A stretch of DNA of 64,000 nt from Xestospongia bergquistia (Eukaryota; Porifera; Demospongiae; Haplosclerida; Petrosiidae): the NCBI GenBank assembly GCA_963965975.1, contig OZ014420.1, positions 4,552,001-4,616,000 of the forward strand, in the 5' to 3' direction. The number at the start of each line of letters is the position of its first letter. The stretch's first letter is position 1. The position numbers and the translations under genes are program-made. This document shows, in pieces, positions 23,601 to 36,812 of the stretch. The notes under the pieces were generated by a model that had not been told where the DNA came from, did not search any database, and saw only the letters and a program-made list of their open reading frames with translations.

Positions 23601-26600
23601 TGTGGATATTGAAGCATGTGACTACTCTACACTTACATGTCTTAATTTGTCCAATAACAATTTTAGCCTCTTTCCACAGGGTCTTCCTTGCCTTGCACCA
23701 AATCTTATAGAATTAGATATCTCTAATAATCATATACAATCCATTGACATACATTTTATACCTCATTCACTGCGTAAATTGATCGCTAAGCAAGGCAGAC
23801 TTAAACATTTTGGAAACACTTTAACAGATCATCAGCTTAAGAACATACGGAGAAGATGTTACCATGACAATACGATCAATGTCTGCATGCATCGATCTCA
23901 CTCTTCTCTCCAGTACTTGCAGACAGCTCAGTTGTCAGGAAATTGCTTTAAGAGGTTCCAACTCATCAAGTGTTCATTAAAACAAACCACACAAGACCCA
24001 ACTATGGATGAGATTGTGTTTAGACAAAAGTGTAGTGTACTTGATCTTCTCTATCCCTCTTTAAAAGGTTTAGATTTAACACAAAATTGTCTTGAGGGGA
24101 CTTTTAATCCTAACATTGGCCACCAGAGACAACTCCAATGGATTAGACTTAGTAAAAACCCTCAACTGGAAAAACTACCACTTCAGTTTGCTCTTCTGAA
24201 AAACTCTCGCAAATTAACAGAAATTAGAATTGATAACTTGCCCAATTTAATCGAGCCTCCTCCTGAGTATCATAGTGCAAAAATAGAAGCTGTACAGCTC
24301 CTGACTTATATGAGATCTAAACTTAAAGAGTAAGTCTCTAATTTGTGGGGAACATCCCATGTCATTGTTTATTATGTTACAGGTCTGTTCCTTATCGTAC
24401 AATGAAACTATTCCTTATTGGGTCTGGTCGTCGTGGAAAGACAACTCTTCTGCGGCGACTTCAGAAACGACAACCTGGTGAAACAGAATGTACTAAGGGA
24501 ATTGATATTGAAGAGTGGGCCTGTCATGGAGGAAAGGTTCAATTTATTTTTCGACCAAATCGTCAGCCTATTCAATTTTTGGCATGGGACTTTGCTGGTC
24601 AGGAGGTCTACCAAGTTACTCACCAATGTTTCTATTCTCGACGTGCACTCTATCTTGCAGTATTCCGCCTCTCTGATGGAGATGATGGTGTCAATGAACT
24701 AGAACCATGGCTGAGAAATGTTCAGGTATGTCTTGTGAAACTGATTAGTACTAGTTTCTTATCTCATATTGTTACCATCAATAGCTTAGAGCACCTGGAT
24801 GTATTGTAATAGTTGTAGGAACACATATGGATCAAGTATTTGAGACTGAGTCTACAAGACTTGAGAAATTGGTGGTGGAAAAATACTGTGGCAAAATATA
24901 TCCTAAAATCGTGGGGTGTATTTCAGTAAGCTGTGTCAACACATTCAACTTCAAGAGTAACAACATTGATCGATTACGTCAGTTCATTTATCATGTCTCA
25001 GTACATCTTCATGTCAGTCCTGCTGATGGAGTCACATGTAAGTCACATGGAAGTTACATGTGTTTCATTTGATACATTATCTAGTGGAATATAAAGAAGA
25101 TCTGGATGAAAGCAGTCCACATGCTCTTCTTCAACAACAAATCCCAAAGTGTTTTCTGACCCTTCAAGAGAAAGTCTCAGAAGTAGTTAAAGATCTACAA
25201 GACAAGGGTAAACCTCCTGTTCTTCAGTCTACAGAGTTCAAACATCATTTTCAACAACTCTTTGATGATGAAGAAGAACTTAATGAAGCAGTTCATTATC
25301 TTACACTTCAAGGTAATAGAGAAAATGTTGTTATTATTAATGTTTTTATTACTTTATTATACATAGGTACTTTGCTTCATTTTGACGATTACAATTTGAG
25401 AAGTCTCTATTTCTTGGATCCCCAGTGGCTAGCAAAATTAATGGCCAAACTAATTAGTCCCTCAGCTGCTGAGTATGTTAAAATGGTTCAAGGTACACAC
25501 AATAGTTCAGTGTCTAGAAAGACTGTTTTCTTTTCTACCAGGAAGAATACAAATATCTGATCTTTACATGTTCTTGCAACAAGAGAAGTTGCTCACTGAT
25601 AACTGTCTCCAGCTGCTCCAAAAATTTGAAGTGGCATTGTACATCAGCAAGGAGGAGGTGATTATTCCTTCCCTCATGCCGGAAGAGGGCAAATACCCAA
25701 AACTTAACAATACTCTAAATGATGTTGATGTGTCATTTGGACATGATGATTGTTATCTACCTCCACTTCGAAGATTATGGCTATCCAATTATATTCCCGA
25801 TGGGTTTTGGCCAAGATTAATTTGTCGTATCATCAAAGATCAACAAATCAAATCAATCTTATCATATTATGTTGAACAAACAGAACATCAATGTCCTTTG
25901 GATTGGACTTGTTGGAGGAATGGTATTGTCTTCGCTTCACATGGTCGTACCTTACTAATTGTTCATTGTCTTCTAAATCCAAGTAATGAGTGGCCAGGTC
26001 AAAACAATAGGTATATTAAATCAGTGTCTGAAAAATATCGTATAGAGACTCACATCTATATACCAGAAATGATTAATATTATCACTAAACTTGTTGATCA
26101 AAAACAGGAGATGGATTTAGAAGAGATACCGACTCCTTATACTGTTGGATGTCATGCAACCCGTCTCATGGTTGCTATTAGTAACCATATTATTTTTCTT
26201 TCTCAGTGGTTTTATGGCATGTTCACAGAACATAGTCTTAATGGGTACATTCCATGTTGGAAATGTTATGGAAACACAGCTGGAGATGGAACTTTAAGAT
26301 CTCCCAAAAAACAGGCATTTATAGATGTTGATGGTCAGCCTGTTTTTTGTCTTCTGTTCAGTGATTGTGTCACACCAGCTTTTAATGGAAATGATTTTGA
26401 ATGCATTGTTCATGGAACTTTGAAAACTGTCCATGCTGCTCCAGATCTGGTATGTAAATATAGGTCTTAGTCTCTGAGTTTTAAATATTTTTTATGTTAG
26501 GCCTTTAGGGATCTGGTGACGAGTAACCAAGAGATAGAAAAACAACCTCAACTTCGTATTATGGAGAATGATTTACTTGGAAAGGGAGGATATGGGTTTG

Positions 26601-29600
26601 TATGTAAAGGAGAATTGACAGGAGAACCAGGGACAAAGGTATATATAATACATGCAAACTCTCACTAGTGACTGTTTTTTTTCCAAACAGCATGAACAAG
26701 TTGCTGTTAAAGTGTATCTTAGCAACAATGAAAGTAAAATGGAGTCATGTTCACCTACTGAATTATTGAGGATAGCACGTCAAGATAATCAGCTGTCTAC
26801 TGCTTACAAAGAAATAAGAAAAGAGGTCTGTTACCAAATGAACATACTACTATTGAAACTGGGTGTGGTTACTATTTTTGCTAGAATTTGTAACATAATT
26901 TCATGACTTGATTTGATTGGATGTGGCTCAATAAATTATTATAATTACTACTGATTTATCTCTAAATTAAAGGAGTTTAAATAATAGTCTTAAAGATGTT
27001 CTCTTTATTTAGGTAACTTTCTTGGCTGGATTAAACCACAAGAATATAACACAATTAAAAGGAGTTCGTACACATCCTGTTTTGTGCCTCCTTTTGGAAT
27101 TAGCTCCTAAGAAAGCACTACATAGTATTCTAAAAGATTATTCGTCACTAAAAGTCACACTAGAACCTTTAACTTTAAAACAAAGTGCCAAACAAGTAAG
27201 TGTAACTTTGATTGATCACTACCACCATCAAAATGATCACCACCACTATCACTCATTATGATGATCATCACCATCACAACGATCACCATCACCATTACTC
27301 TTATCTTTGCAGATAGCTGATGGTTTAAATTATCTTCATTCACAACAAATTGTACATTTGGACATGAAGTCACCAAATGTTCTTGCTTGGGAGTTCCCGT
27401 CTCCCTTGTTACCAAGACAAGAACGAATAGAGCAGGCTGGTAATGTTTGGCTTAAGATAACTGATTATGGAATTAGTCAAGTTTCAACATCACTAATGAT
27501 GAAGACCACTAACCCTGTTGGTACTCCAGGATATATGGCACCTGAACTATTTGAAAGCCCTGGACAAGACATTTTCTCAACTAAGGTAGCAGCTGACTTT
27601 GTGTATTTTAAAATGATTTGTATTGATCAACAGAGAGTGTAATAGTTATTTCCTCATCCTTACCAGGTGGATGTCTTTGCTTATGGTATGATACTTTATG
27701 AGCTCATTTCTTTACAAGTACCATTTCATAAACAAGAGGTTCAAAAACGCAATCATGAAGTCCAAGATGGCAAAAGACCTCCTATTGGAAACAAGGTATG
27801 ATGTAAAATAATGATGATCCTTCTTGTATTGACAGTAGCATACCAGAATCAGAGCTTTATATAAGTAGAGTAGAAAATAAAATAAATATAAACATGAGAG
27901 ATAAGAGATCAGAAAAAATAAACTTGATTCTAGTAATTTAAAATAACTATTGTCCAAGACATTTGATTATACAGTTTGCACACACATAGGATATAACTAC
28001 CTTCACATTTCATTAGGACACACACACTCCACTTCTGATACAAGATTTAATGAGATTATGCTGGGATCAGGACCCTTCTGTACGTCCTTCTATGAAACAA
28101 TGTCATCAATGGGCATCTAGTGTTGAATTTGAGCGCCTTCGTACTCAAATCACATTGGGAAGCTGTTCATCCATCTCCAGTGCCTGTGTGAGTCGTGTTG
28201 AACCAGAGTATGAAGACGAGTGGATAGCAAAAGATTGTATGAGTCTACCCACAATTTTACCAGTAGAAATAAATGGTACAGTATTGAGTCAAGAAGATGT
28301 CAAGAAATTAAGTATTGATATGGACATTATTCCACCGGAAAAAGAGAGTCTGGAAATTGAAGAGTCATTTGTTAATATTAGTGTAGAGGAGTGTTCAGAA
28401 TCAGTAGGAGATGAGAACCAACCAGACTTACCAAAAACATCAGACACAGATCAAAGTGATAACAAGATTGAACAACTAAAACCAATTGATGCAGTTGTTA
28501 ATGAGGATGTACCTGCTGCCATTAAACATGTTAAAGTGACATCTTCTATTCATGAAACCAAATCTTTAACAGCTGCTCTCTTACAGACCCAACATGAACA
28601 GAACAAACAGCAACAAGCTTATACTCAAGTCTGGATGTGTGGACGAGATCAAAAGAAAGGATTATTATCTGTCTTCATTTTTCCAGACAATCTCAAGAGT
28701 GTTTATGTAAGTTACAAACCAAGACTCATACTCAGAACCACAAGAACATTGAGATTTGAGAATGAGTCCAGATTTAAGTACATGATATATGGTATTAGAC
28801 AAGGTCATGTTTTATGTGAATCATTTTTTATTTTTAGACTGTTTTTGGCTACATTGGTGAAGACAATATTCAAGCTTTATGTCCTGTCCATAATGCGATC
28901 TGGATTGGTACTACTCTTGGACACTTAAGAATTATTCATGCACCAACTTTAGAAGTCAAGTACTCTGGGAAGCTAACCCTTGGCAAAAGCCAGACCTCTG
29001 CAGTATTAAAGATCCTACATATCAAAGAAGAAGAATGTGTGTTAGCTAGTTTGACAAGCTCAGAGATTTGGTCTCTCTATGATCGATTAGTAGGTAAACC
29101 TCTTAGTTTGATAAAACAACAGTGTATATCAATTGATGACCAAGAAGGAAGTGGTCCAGTCTATGATTTAGTAAAGGTAGTTGTCGATGGTCAAATACAG
29201 GTATGGGGAACAATAAATAATAATACATTACTGCTACTGGAGAGGAAGGATGGAAAGTGGATTAAAAGTTACTACAGTATTAAACCATATAGTCATCATA
29301 TGAATGTGTGTTCACATATTGTATGGTGCAGCTTTGAAGAGGATGTTGGAGGAGGGAAACAAGATTATTTGTGGATCTCTTATCGAAGCAAAGGTGGAAT
29401 TATGTGTTTTGATGTCCGCAGTAGGAAACAATGTGGTGGTATAAATTGTACTGAAAAATTGAAATCGTTATCAGGTATTGACCGATCTCAACAAGTGACC
29501 TCATTGTTAGCACAAGGCAGAAGACTCTATGTTGGTACTGTTAGTGGTATTGTGGCCATTTTTGATTCCATATCATTTGGACTTATCACTCAGTTTTCAT

Positions 29601-29908
29601 GGCATGAGGGTGAGGTTCATTCCCTTCTCCTTTTACCAGAACAAATCAAAGCCTGTGTGTGTGCTGAGGTACCTATAGTGGAATCAAAAGACAGGACTTT
29701 GTCGAGTCCGTTGAAGAGATGCTTATCAGTATCATCACAAGTTACTAATCCATGTTTTGTACCTAATATAGGAACTGAGTTGTCTCTTGTAGCCAGTATT
29801 GGTAACGGACATCTTAAGTTACTTACGAAAGAGGAAAAAGAAGAGGCTAATGTGCAACCTTTACGATGTTTTCGTAAAGATATTACATTATTGATGTGGC
29901 ATAGCTAG
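20620..29908 (+). CDS. ROCO kinase, LRRK1-like, copy B (complete)
   Basis: Nineteen exons join in frame (2621 residues): 20620-20848, 20903-20943, 21001-21160, 21216-21266, 21316-21448, 21500-22320, 22376-24329, 24383-24725, 24785-25037, 25085-25312, 25367-25492, 25542-26449, 26501-26638, 26691-26825, 27013-27195, 27313-27585, 27667-27795, 28017-28706, 28838-29908. Order: ankyrin repeats (residues about 45-350 and again after 480), leucine-rich repeats (about 590-1110), Roc GTPase with P-loop GSGRRGKT at 1143-1150, DFAGQE and GTHMD, COR to about 1750, kinase with GKGGYGFV at 1776, Lys1802, HLD with Asp1918, DYG at 1952 and GTPGYMAPE, an acidic Ser/Glu-rich linker, then a WD40-like tail. Length is close to human LRRK2 (2527), but there is no armadillo region and the motif DYGIS is LRRK1-like. 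The 41-bp second exon restores an ankyrin repeat (DNGGDPNKKS into TPLHLAA). HRD Arg is replaced by Leu. A cytosolic GTP-regulated kinase is expected; substrates unknown. Confidence 0.94.
25313..25366 (+). other. 54-bp intron that is open in frame
   Basis: GT-AG intron of exactly 18 codons without a stop, inside the COR region. The matching intron in copy A (1167-1220) is also 54 bp and open. Splicing restores LTLQ then GTLLHF; retention would insert a hydrophobic 18-residue segment. Confidence 0.7.
27196..27312 (+). repeat. Simple-sequence intron in kinase domain
   Basis: Imperfect atcacc/atgatc trinucleotide-type repeats (gatcactaccaccatcaaaa and similar) make up most of this intron, and of its partner at 3054-3170. 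Confidence 0.7.
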
Positions 29909-30952
<1,044 letters not shown>

Positions 30953-32074
30953 CTAATGAAGGAAATGAACGAGTATATATATATAATGAGTAATATAATC
31001 TTCATAACGCACTGGGGGTCTGTGATTACGTTGTGGTCTTCCTGTCCCAATTGGTAGTTCGTCTGATGAGATTGTATATCCTCCAGATGATCGAGTTTCT
31101 TGTTGATTTGCAATGACTTCTGCGTATGTTGGCTTTGACGCTGGGGTGGCTGGTGGAGAAGTTGGGCTAGGGTAAGCTGCTTCACTTCCTCTGTTTCGTG
31201 GGGCAGGTGTAGGTTGCTTGTTGCTGGCTTTGACCTGTGGCTCACCATAGCAGAACTTTAGTCTGTTCCTATGCACTACCAATCTCTTTGGAGATCCAAT
31301 CAACTGTATCCAGTAGATCACAGCACCAACCCTGTTAATTACAGTGTAAGGGCCGCTCCACAACGAAGGCAGTTTCCTAGTTCTTCCCTGCTTCACAGCA
31401 GGAACATAGAGCCAAACTCTGTCCCCTACAGTGAGGTTGCGGCCAGTGACTTTCTCATCATATTTTGATTTGCTCTTTTGTTTAACTTCTTTCAGTTTCC
31501 GTCTCACATCATCATATAGTCCTTTTAGTGAATGGTTCACATCTTCTACAAACTCAGGAATTTCTTTCTCCTCCCCTTCTCCTGGTAAGGGAACCCTGCC
31601 TAGCATTACATCTACTGGAAGGTTTGGTGATCGTCCAAAATTAACTCGATAAGGAGAATAACCAGAAGACTCATGGAGGGCAGTTCTGTACGCAAATAAC
31701 ACCTTAGGGATATGCAGATCCCAATCTTTTTGGTTCTCCTTCACTAACTTGGCTAGCATTGCCTCCAAGGTACAATTGAAGCATTCCACTTTTCCATTTC
31801 CTTGCAGGTTATATGCTGTTGTTTGTGTATGCTCAATTCCTAGATGTTTGTAGAGAGGTGAAACAACTTGCCTTGTTAAGTTTGCTCCTTGGTCACTATG
31901 GAGGCTTGAAGGTACTCCCTATCGACAAATAATTTCATTAACCAGCACTGTAGCCAATGTTTCTGTATCTGTTAACTGAAGGGCAAAGGCTTCAACCCAC
32001 TTGCTGAAAATATCAGTCACAACTAAGATGTACCTCTTTCTTTTTGAAGAGGTGGGTAAAGGTCCCATAATATC
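30953..32074 (-). pseudogene. Integrase core and C-terminal domain of the Ty3/gypsy element
   Basis: The frame continues that of RT but has TAG codons at 32077-32075 and 31921-31919. Between and after them lie the DDE core (HSDQGANL; catalytic Glu in GKVECFN) and a C-terminal GPY/F-like domain (LWSGPYTVINRVG), then a Pro/Ser-rich tail. From 31789 to 30953 the frame is fully open. Confidence 0.85.
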
Positions 32075-33881
32075 CTAAGATATCTTTTCAAATGGACGGG
32101 TGGCCTTAATAGTTCCAAGTGGTGCTTGCGGTTTAGGTTGTGGAGCATTACGTTGCTGACATTGCTGGCATTCTCGTACCCATTTCTTAATATCCAGCTC
32201 ATATCCTGGCCAGTAGAATCGCTCTTTCATACTCTCCGTTGTTTTATGTAAGCCGTGATGTCCTGCATTTTGATGAAGCTGTTGTAAGACTGTTGCTTTG
32301 ATATGACTGGGGATCACTAGTTGTGTTTTTGGCATTGAGAAGGAGGAGGAGGATTTAAATTTCCGGCACAAAACTCCATTTTGGATGAAGGTTCTATGTA
32401 GTCTGGGGACTGAACCTGCAGGTAGTGGCTTCCCTTCCTCAAGTGCTTTGATCACTGGTGCAAGCTGTTCGTCAGCAAGCTGGGTCCTTCTCATATTGTC
32501 TGGATCTATATCCAATTGATGTATTGCAGCAAGTACGTTCACGGTAGAGGGTCGCCTGGACATGGTATCAGCATTACCATGACTTCTCCCTGGTTTGTAC
32601 TCGAACTGAAAATTGAATTGTTGCAGGAAAATTGTCCACCTTGAGAGATGTCCTCCGATGTCTTTCAGAGATGTCAGAGGATTATGGTCAGTAACCAGCT
32701 TAAAGTCAAAGCCATACAGGTAGGACTCCTGGATAGCTGCTACTGCAGCGAGTGCTTCCTTCTCAATTGTAGAGTAGTTTCGTTCAGCCTTTTTCAGTTG
32801 TCTGCTCCAGTACACTATCACTCGTTCTTTGCCGTCCTGATTCTGGCTCAGGACTCCCCCTATAACTGAATCCAATGCATCAGTATACAATACAAATTCC
32901 TGGCTGAAATCTGGGAATGCAAGGATGGGTGGGCTCACCAGTCTGTGTTTGAGCTCATCGAAAACATTTTGGCATTTTGAATCCCAGCGGAAGCCATTTT
33001 CCTTTGTCAGAAGCTTATGTAGTGGTTCTGCAATCTTGGAATAATCAACTACAAACCGGCGGTAGTAGTTTGCTAGTCCTAAAAACTGCCTGAGCTCCTT
33101 TGCATTGTTTGGAATTGGATATATAGACACTGCCTCGGTCTTTGCAGGATCTGGGTGAACACCTGCAGTAGATACTATGTGTCTAAGGTACTTGACTTCC
33201 CTTTGAGCAAACTGATTCTTGTTGAGCTTTAACATTAGGCCTGCTTGACGCAGTACTTGAAAGACATTCGTCAACCTTTCAATATGCTCTTTAAAGGATT
33301 TGCTAAATACCACAATGTTGTCCATATATATCAGGCACTGTTTCTCAATTTGTCCAGCAAGAACACACTTCATTAGGTGCTGGAACATGGCAGGTGCATT
33401 AGTAAGGCCAAATGGCATTATGTTAAATTCCAAATGGCCTTTGGGAATCGAAAAAGCAGTTTTTTTCTTGTCTTGCTCTTTCGACTTCCACCTGCCAGTA
33501 GCCAGAGGTGAGGTCCAGTGTGGTGAAGTAGGTGGCACCAACAAGAGAATCAAGAGGGGCAGATGTCTATCCTTGGGAGTTGGTAGGCATCCTGATGGGT
33601 GACAGAATTGAGTTTCCGGTAGTCCACTCAGAACTACCAGGAGCCATCTTTTTTCTTTATCATCACTACAGGCGATGATCAAGCATCCTTGTGACTTCCG
33701 CATCAACCACACCCTTGAGTGCCTCAGGAATCTTTCGTAATGGTTGTCGCACAGGTGGTCCTTCAGTCGGGATTGAGTGCTTGACAGCCAGTGTTCGACC
33801 AATTGGTCCTCCTTTAGGTGCAAATAAATCGGCAAATTGGGTCAAACGATTTTGGAGCTGTGTCTCTTCTGAAAATGTCAA
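32075..33881 (-). pseudogene. RT, RNase H and integrase zinc domain of the Ty3/gypsy element
   Basis: The frame 33881-33666 holds the start of RT (EVTRMLDHRL). The main frame 33835-32075 takes over after a garbled stretch and contains MPFGLTNAPAMFQHLM, YMDN in place of the catalytic YxDD, RNase H (VLYTDALDSVIGGVLSQ), and the integrase HHCC finger (HHGLHKTTESMKERFYWPGY, then CQQCQQRN). It ends at a TAG (32077-32075). Loss of the second Asp of the RT site and the frameshifts make the enzyme inactive. Confidence 0.88.
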
Positions 33882-34285
33882 GTCGGAACAGTCAAAGTTA
33901 AATTCCAGGGCTTGTGATCAGTCTGTTTGGTTTGTATAGCTACCACATCATTTATCAGCATCACATCATCCACCAGCATCACATTGTGTCTGGGGGTTGT
34001 CTCTCCAAGCTTCATACCTTTGTTGATGGTTATTGGTGTGGGGCTGACATTCATCACCTGTAGAATGACCTCCTTTTTCGACATAACTGGACTCAACGTC
34101 CTTCCAATACACAGATTCGTGGGAGGGGCACCACTCATTGGCTCAACTAGTACCTCACAAAAACTGCTATACTCTTTCTTTAGTTTCCCCTGTATCAATT
34201 GTATCATGCGTCCAGGTATTTTCATGTCAACAGGGGCTATAACGACCAGACTATCAATTTTTGCTTGTTGGTGGCCTATAAACAT
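33878..34285 (-). pseudogene. Protease-to-RT linker of the Ty3/gypsy element
   Basis: One open frame of 135 codons without a catalytic motif, lying between the protease and RT frames in element order. It contains a typical beta-strand-rich linker (KKEVILQVMNVSPTPITINK). Inferred from position only. Confidence 0.5.
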
Positions 34286-34372
34286 TGGAACATGGCATTC
34301 CCAATTGAGAGAATGCTACTTCGGCAGTCTATGACAGCACATTCTCCTTCAAAAAATCTGCACAATCTACTG

Positions 34373-35251
34373 TTAGGTTGCGAATGACAATGAACTCTTC
34401 CTCGGTGATAAATGATCCCAGGGACACTGCAATTTTGCTCTTCCGACAACATCTAGTGGCATACTATTGGCACCCACAGCTCCTGGTGAATTGGTCAATT
34501 TTTGACAGTACAGCTCTGATAAGAACTCGTATCGTGCGACAGAGACAGCAGCTCCAGTATCTAACAGGATCTTAGTATGTGCTTTTCCTACAAGGATCAT
34601 GGGCAGTTTGGTCAACACCAGTGGGCTGCAATCCCGTTTTGAGGGCCTCTAGACACTTTGTCATCTGATGTAGGGCCTGTTGTAATTGAATGGCCAGCTT
34701 TGGTTCTTCCATAGCGTGCGGCTTATTGATCACCTTGATGTCCTTTGTCGCTGGTTCGGTGGGTTTCGTTTCGAAGTTTAGCGCATTCTTCGCGTTCTGA
34801 ACTGCTTGCTTGAAGGTTGTAGGCTGCCTGCGCAACAATATTTGCTGGCTTACCGGGGAGGGGCACCAATCCTGTTAGCAAACGTTGCAGCAAAATACCA
34901 GAGGCCAAATCCTCGTCTGGTAAGCCTGTTTGAATAACTTCTTCAAATGATCGGCGAAATCTGCAGCTTTTTCACCTGAGCGATGGCAACGAGAGATGAA
35001 CAGCTTCCCCACTGTTAGTTGGTCTTGAGTCAGGTCAGCTTTCTTCATAAGCGCCGCCTTCAGTAGGCTTTAGTGGTTGCGTCCAGGTTGACATAGTAAT
35101 CTACTAGTTTCCCTCCCAATAGTGTCGGCAAGATCAATGCTTGTTTCTCGGTATTCCATTCCTTTGCAGCAGATACAAGTTCGAATCGACTCCATGCCCT
35201 GGGGAACTCTTCAACATTAATCTCTAGAAGGGGTAAGTCGAAAGTAGCCAT
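34373..35251 (-). pseudogene. gag and protease of the Ty3/gypsy element, broken
   Basis: A gag N-terminus (35251-35060, MATFDLPLLEINVEEFPRAW) ends at a stop, with further gag-like frames at 34908-34723 and 34838-34572. The retropepsin site LLDTGAAVS is in the frame 34618-34373. Frames change repeatedly, so the polyprotein is not continuous. Confidence 0.75.
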
Positions 35252-35500
35252 CCCACTCCATGGGTAAATCTACAAGTTAAAGTTCAAGTCTCAGTTCAAC
35301 AATGGTATGTTTCAATAAGAACTCTTTGAATATATACACAATTAGGAATTTTTACACAAAATCACAGAACAGAATGTTCTAGAAGTAATCATTACATAAT
35401 TAACATATTAACACTTTTAATTATGATCACATAATTAACAATATTAACACTTATGGTTATGTACACACAAATGAGTCAACTTAGAATAATACATTACACA

Positions 35501-35770
35501 CAACTCTGTTGAAGTTAGCAGCACAATCCTGAAGGTAGATCTTAAAACCGCGGTATGTGTTGCTGCAGTTACCTTTTTTGAATGTGCTGCTGCAAAAGCC
35601 TAATTAATGTCTCATCACCACATGACATTGACTCTGTTGAAGTTAATAGCACATTCGTGCAGCAGCACATTCCTGTAGGCGGATCTTAAAACTGTGGTAT
35701 GTGTTGCTGCAGTTAATGTACATTCCTTATTTGCTACAGAAGCCTGTCTCATCACCACATGACACTGCTA
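35501..35770. repeat. Two imperfect tandem units of about 135 bp
   Basis: Both units begin actctgttgaagtta and contain gtatgtgttgctgcagtta and ctcatcaccacatgaca. Pieces of the same family (gtgctgctaacttcatcaga in reverse) occur near 56720, so this is a dispersed repeat. Confidence 0.75.
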
Positions 35771-36059
35771 CAAGGAAATTTATATTATTTAGGATATGAG
35801 GATGCACTGAAAAGATGTCTGAAGGTCAATGTTTTTGTTGGAATATGTACGAAGAAGTTTATAATTCACAAATGAAATATTTGTCAATAAGTTACTTTAC
35901 CTTGGATGATACACGTTGTGTTGTCTATTATGTCTATCAGCCCTATTATGGACAGCTTAGTATTGCCAAGTGACATTAAAACATTGTTTTATGTAATATC
36001 AGATAAATCATTGCCAACCAATAAAACATGAAAGCGAAGAAGACTGGTCATCTTTCTTG

Positions 36060-36812
36060 TTGTGCTAAGGAAGATAATTGACATTGTCCTTTGCCCTCAG
36101 GCCTCTGTTCATCATTGAAGCTTCTAATTAGAGAGGATCATCTTTTCTTTGTAAACTTTTATGGCATTTGTATACCTAAATGCATTTCCTATTGCATTAT
36201 CCTGCTCAAATGGTAATGATAGGTCCTATGGTGCGAACCTGGACCTTTTGTCATGAAGCAAAGCTTATTTTTTTCAAAAAGGCCTCTCACCTATCTAATT
36301 ATGAGAACATTTCTTTAGGTTTGGCTAATTATCATCAAAGATGGATGTGTTATGAATTAGCAGCAGACGCACTTTTACATACTCCTCTTGAATGTGGTCC
36401 AGGTAGCTAGAAGTGGAAATGACTTAAATCGAGTAAAAGATGAGCCTAAAATATTTATGACTGTTTAATTAGTTTGTACCAAATGTAAGCTTGGATTGCA
36501 AATTTTTATACCAACATGGGTATGTAAAAATGGCATTATGTACCAAAACAACAATGCCTATCTTATGACAGGTACTTTTATTTTGTCATTTAAATTAATG
36601 AAGTATTGTATGGTCATTGGTGGTGACATGCTTCTTTTTTTGGTTTCATCATGTAATGTACTTTATTTTGATAGCCATTATCATGTCTATATCATTTCTG
36701 TTTCTTCATGCCAGTCATTAATATCTGATTTATTTGATTATAATGTTTATCATGGTCATAAACTAACAGATGATTTGACTTATATTTATCTAAAACACTA
36801 TGTTATGTAAAT
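36060..36812 (+). pseudogene. Relic of a repetitive, transposon-type gene
   Basis: The frame 36180-36410 contains FLLHYPAQ, GPMVRTWTFCHEAKLIFFKK and NYHQRWMCYEL; that at 36496-36810 contains VLYFDSHYHVYII and YNVYHGHK. These resemble successive parts of an uncharacterised multi-copy protein known from invertebrate genomes and thought to be transposon-associated. I recall this pattern but cannot name the family with certainty. An apparent one-base frameshift near 36178 separates an upstream open piece (about 36100-36177), and stops separate the two main frames. Confidence 0.5.

Larger units (their letters stand above)
30953..35275 (-). mobile_element. Decayed Ty3/gypsy retrotransposon
   Basis: Read on the minus strand, the order gag, protease, RT, RNase H, integrase with a GPY/F-type C-terminal domain is that of Ty3/gypsy elements. 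Several frameshifts break gag and the start of RT, and two in-frame TAG codons break integrase. No LTR pair could be found at either edge, so the ends given are the limits of recognisable coding sequence. Confidence 0.85.

Noticed and set aside
31271-34575. Plus-strand ORFs across the Ty3/gypsy element
   Set aside because: Antisense shadows of the minus-strand pol frames.
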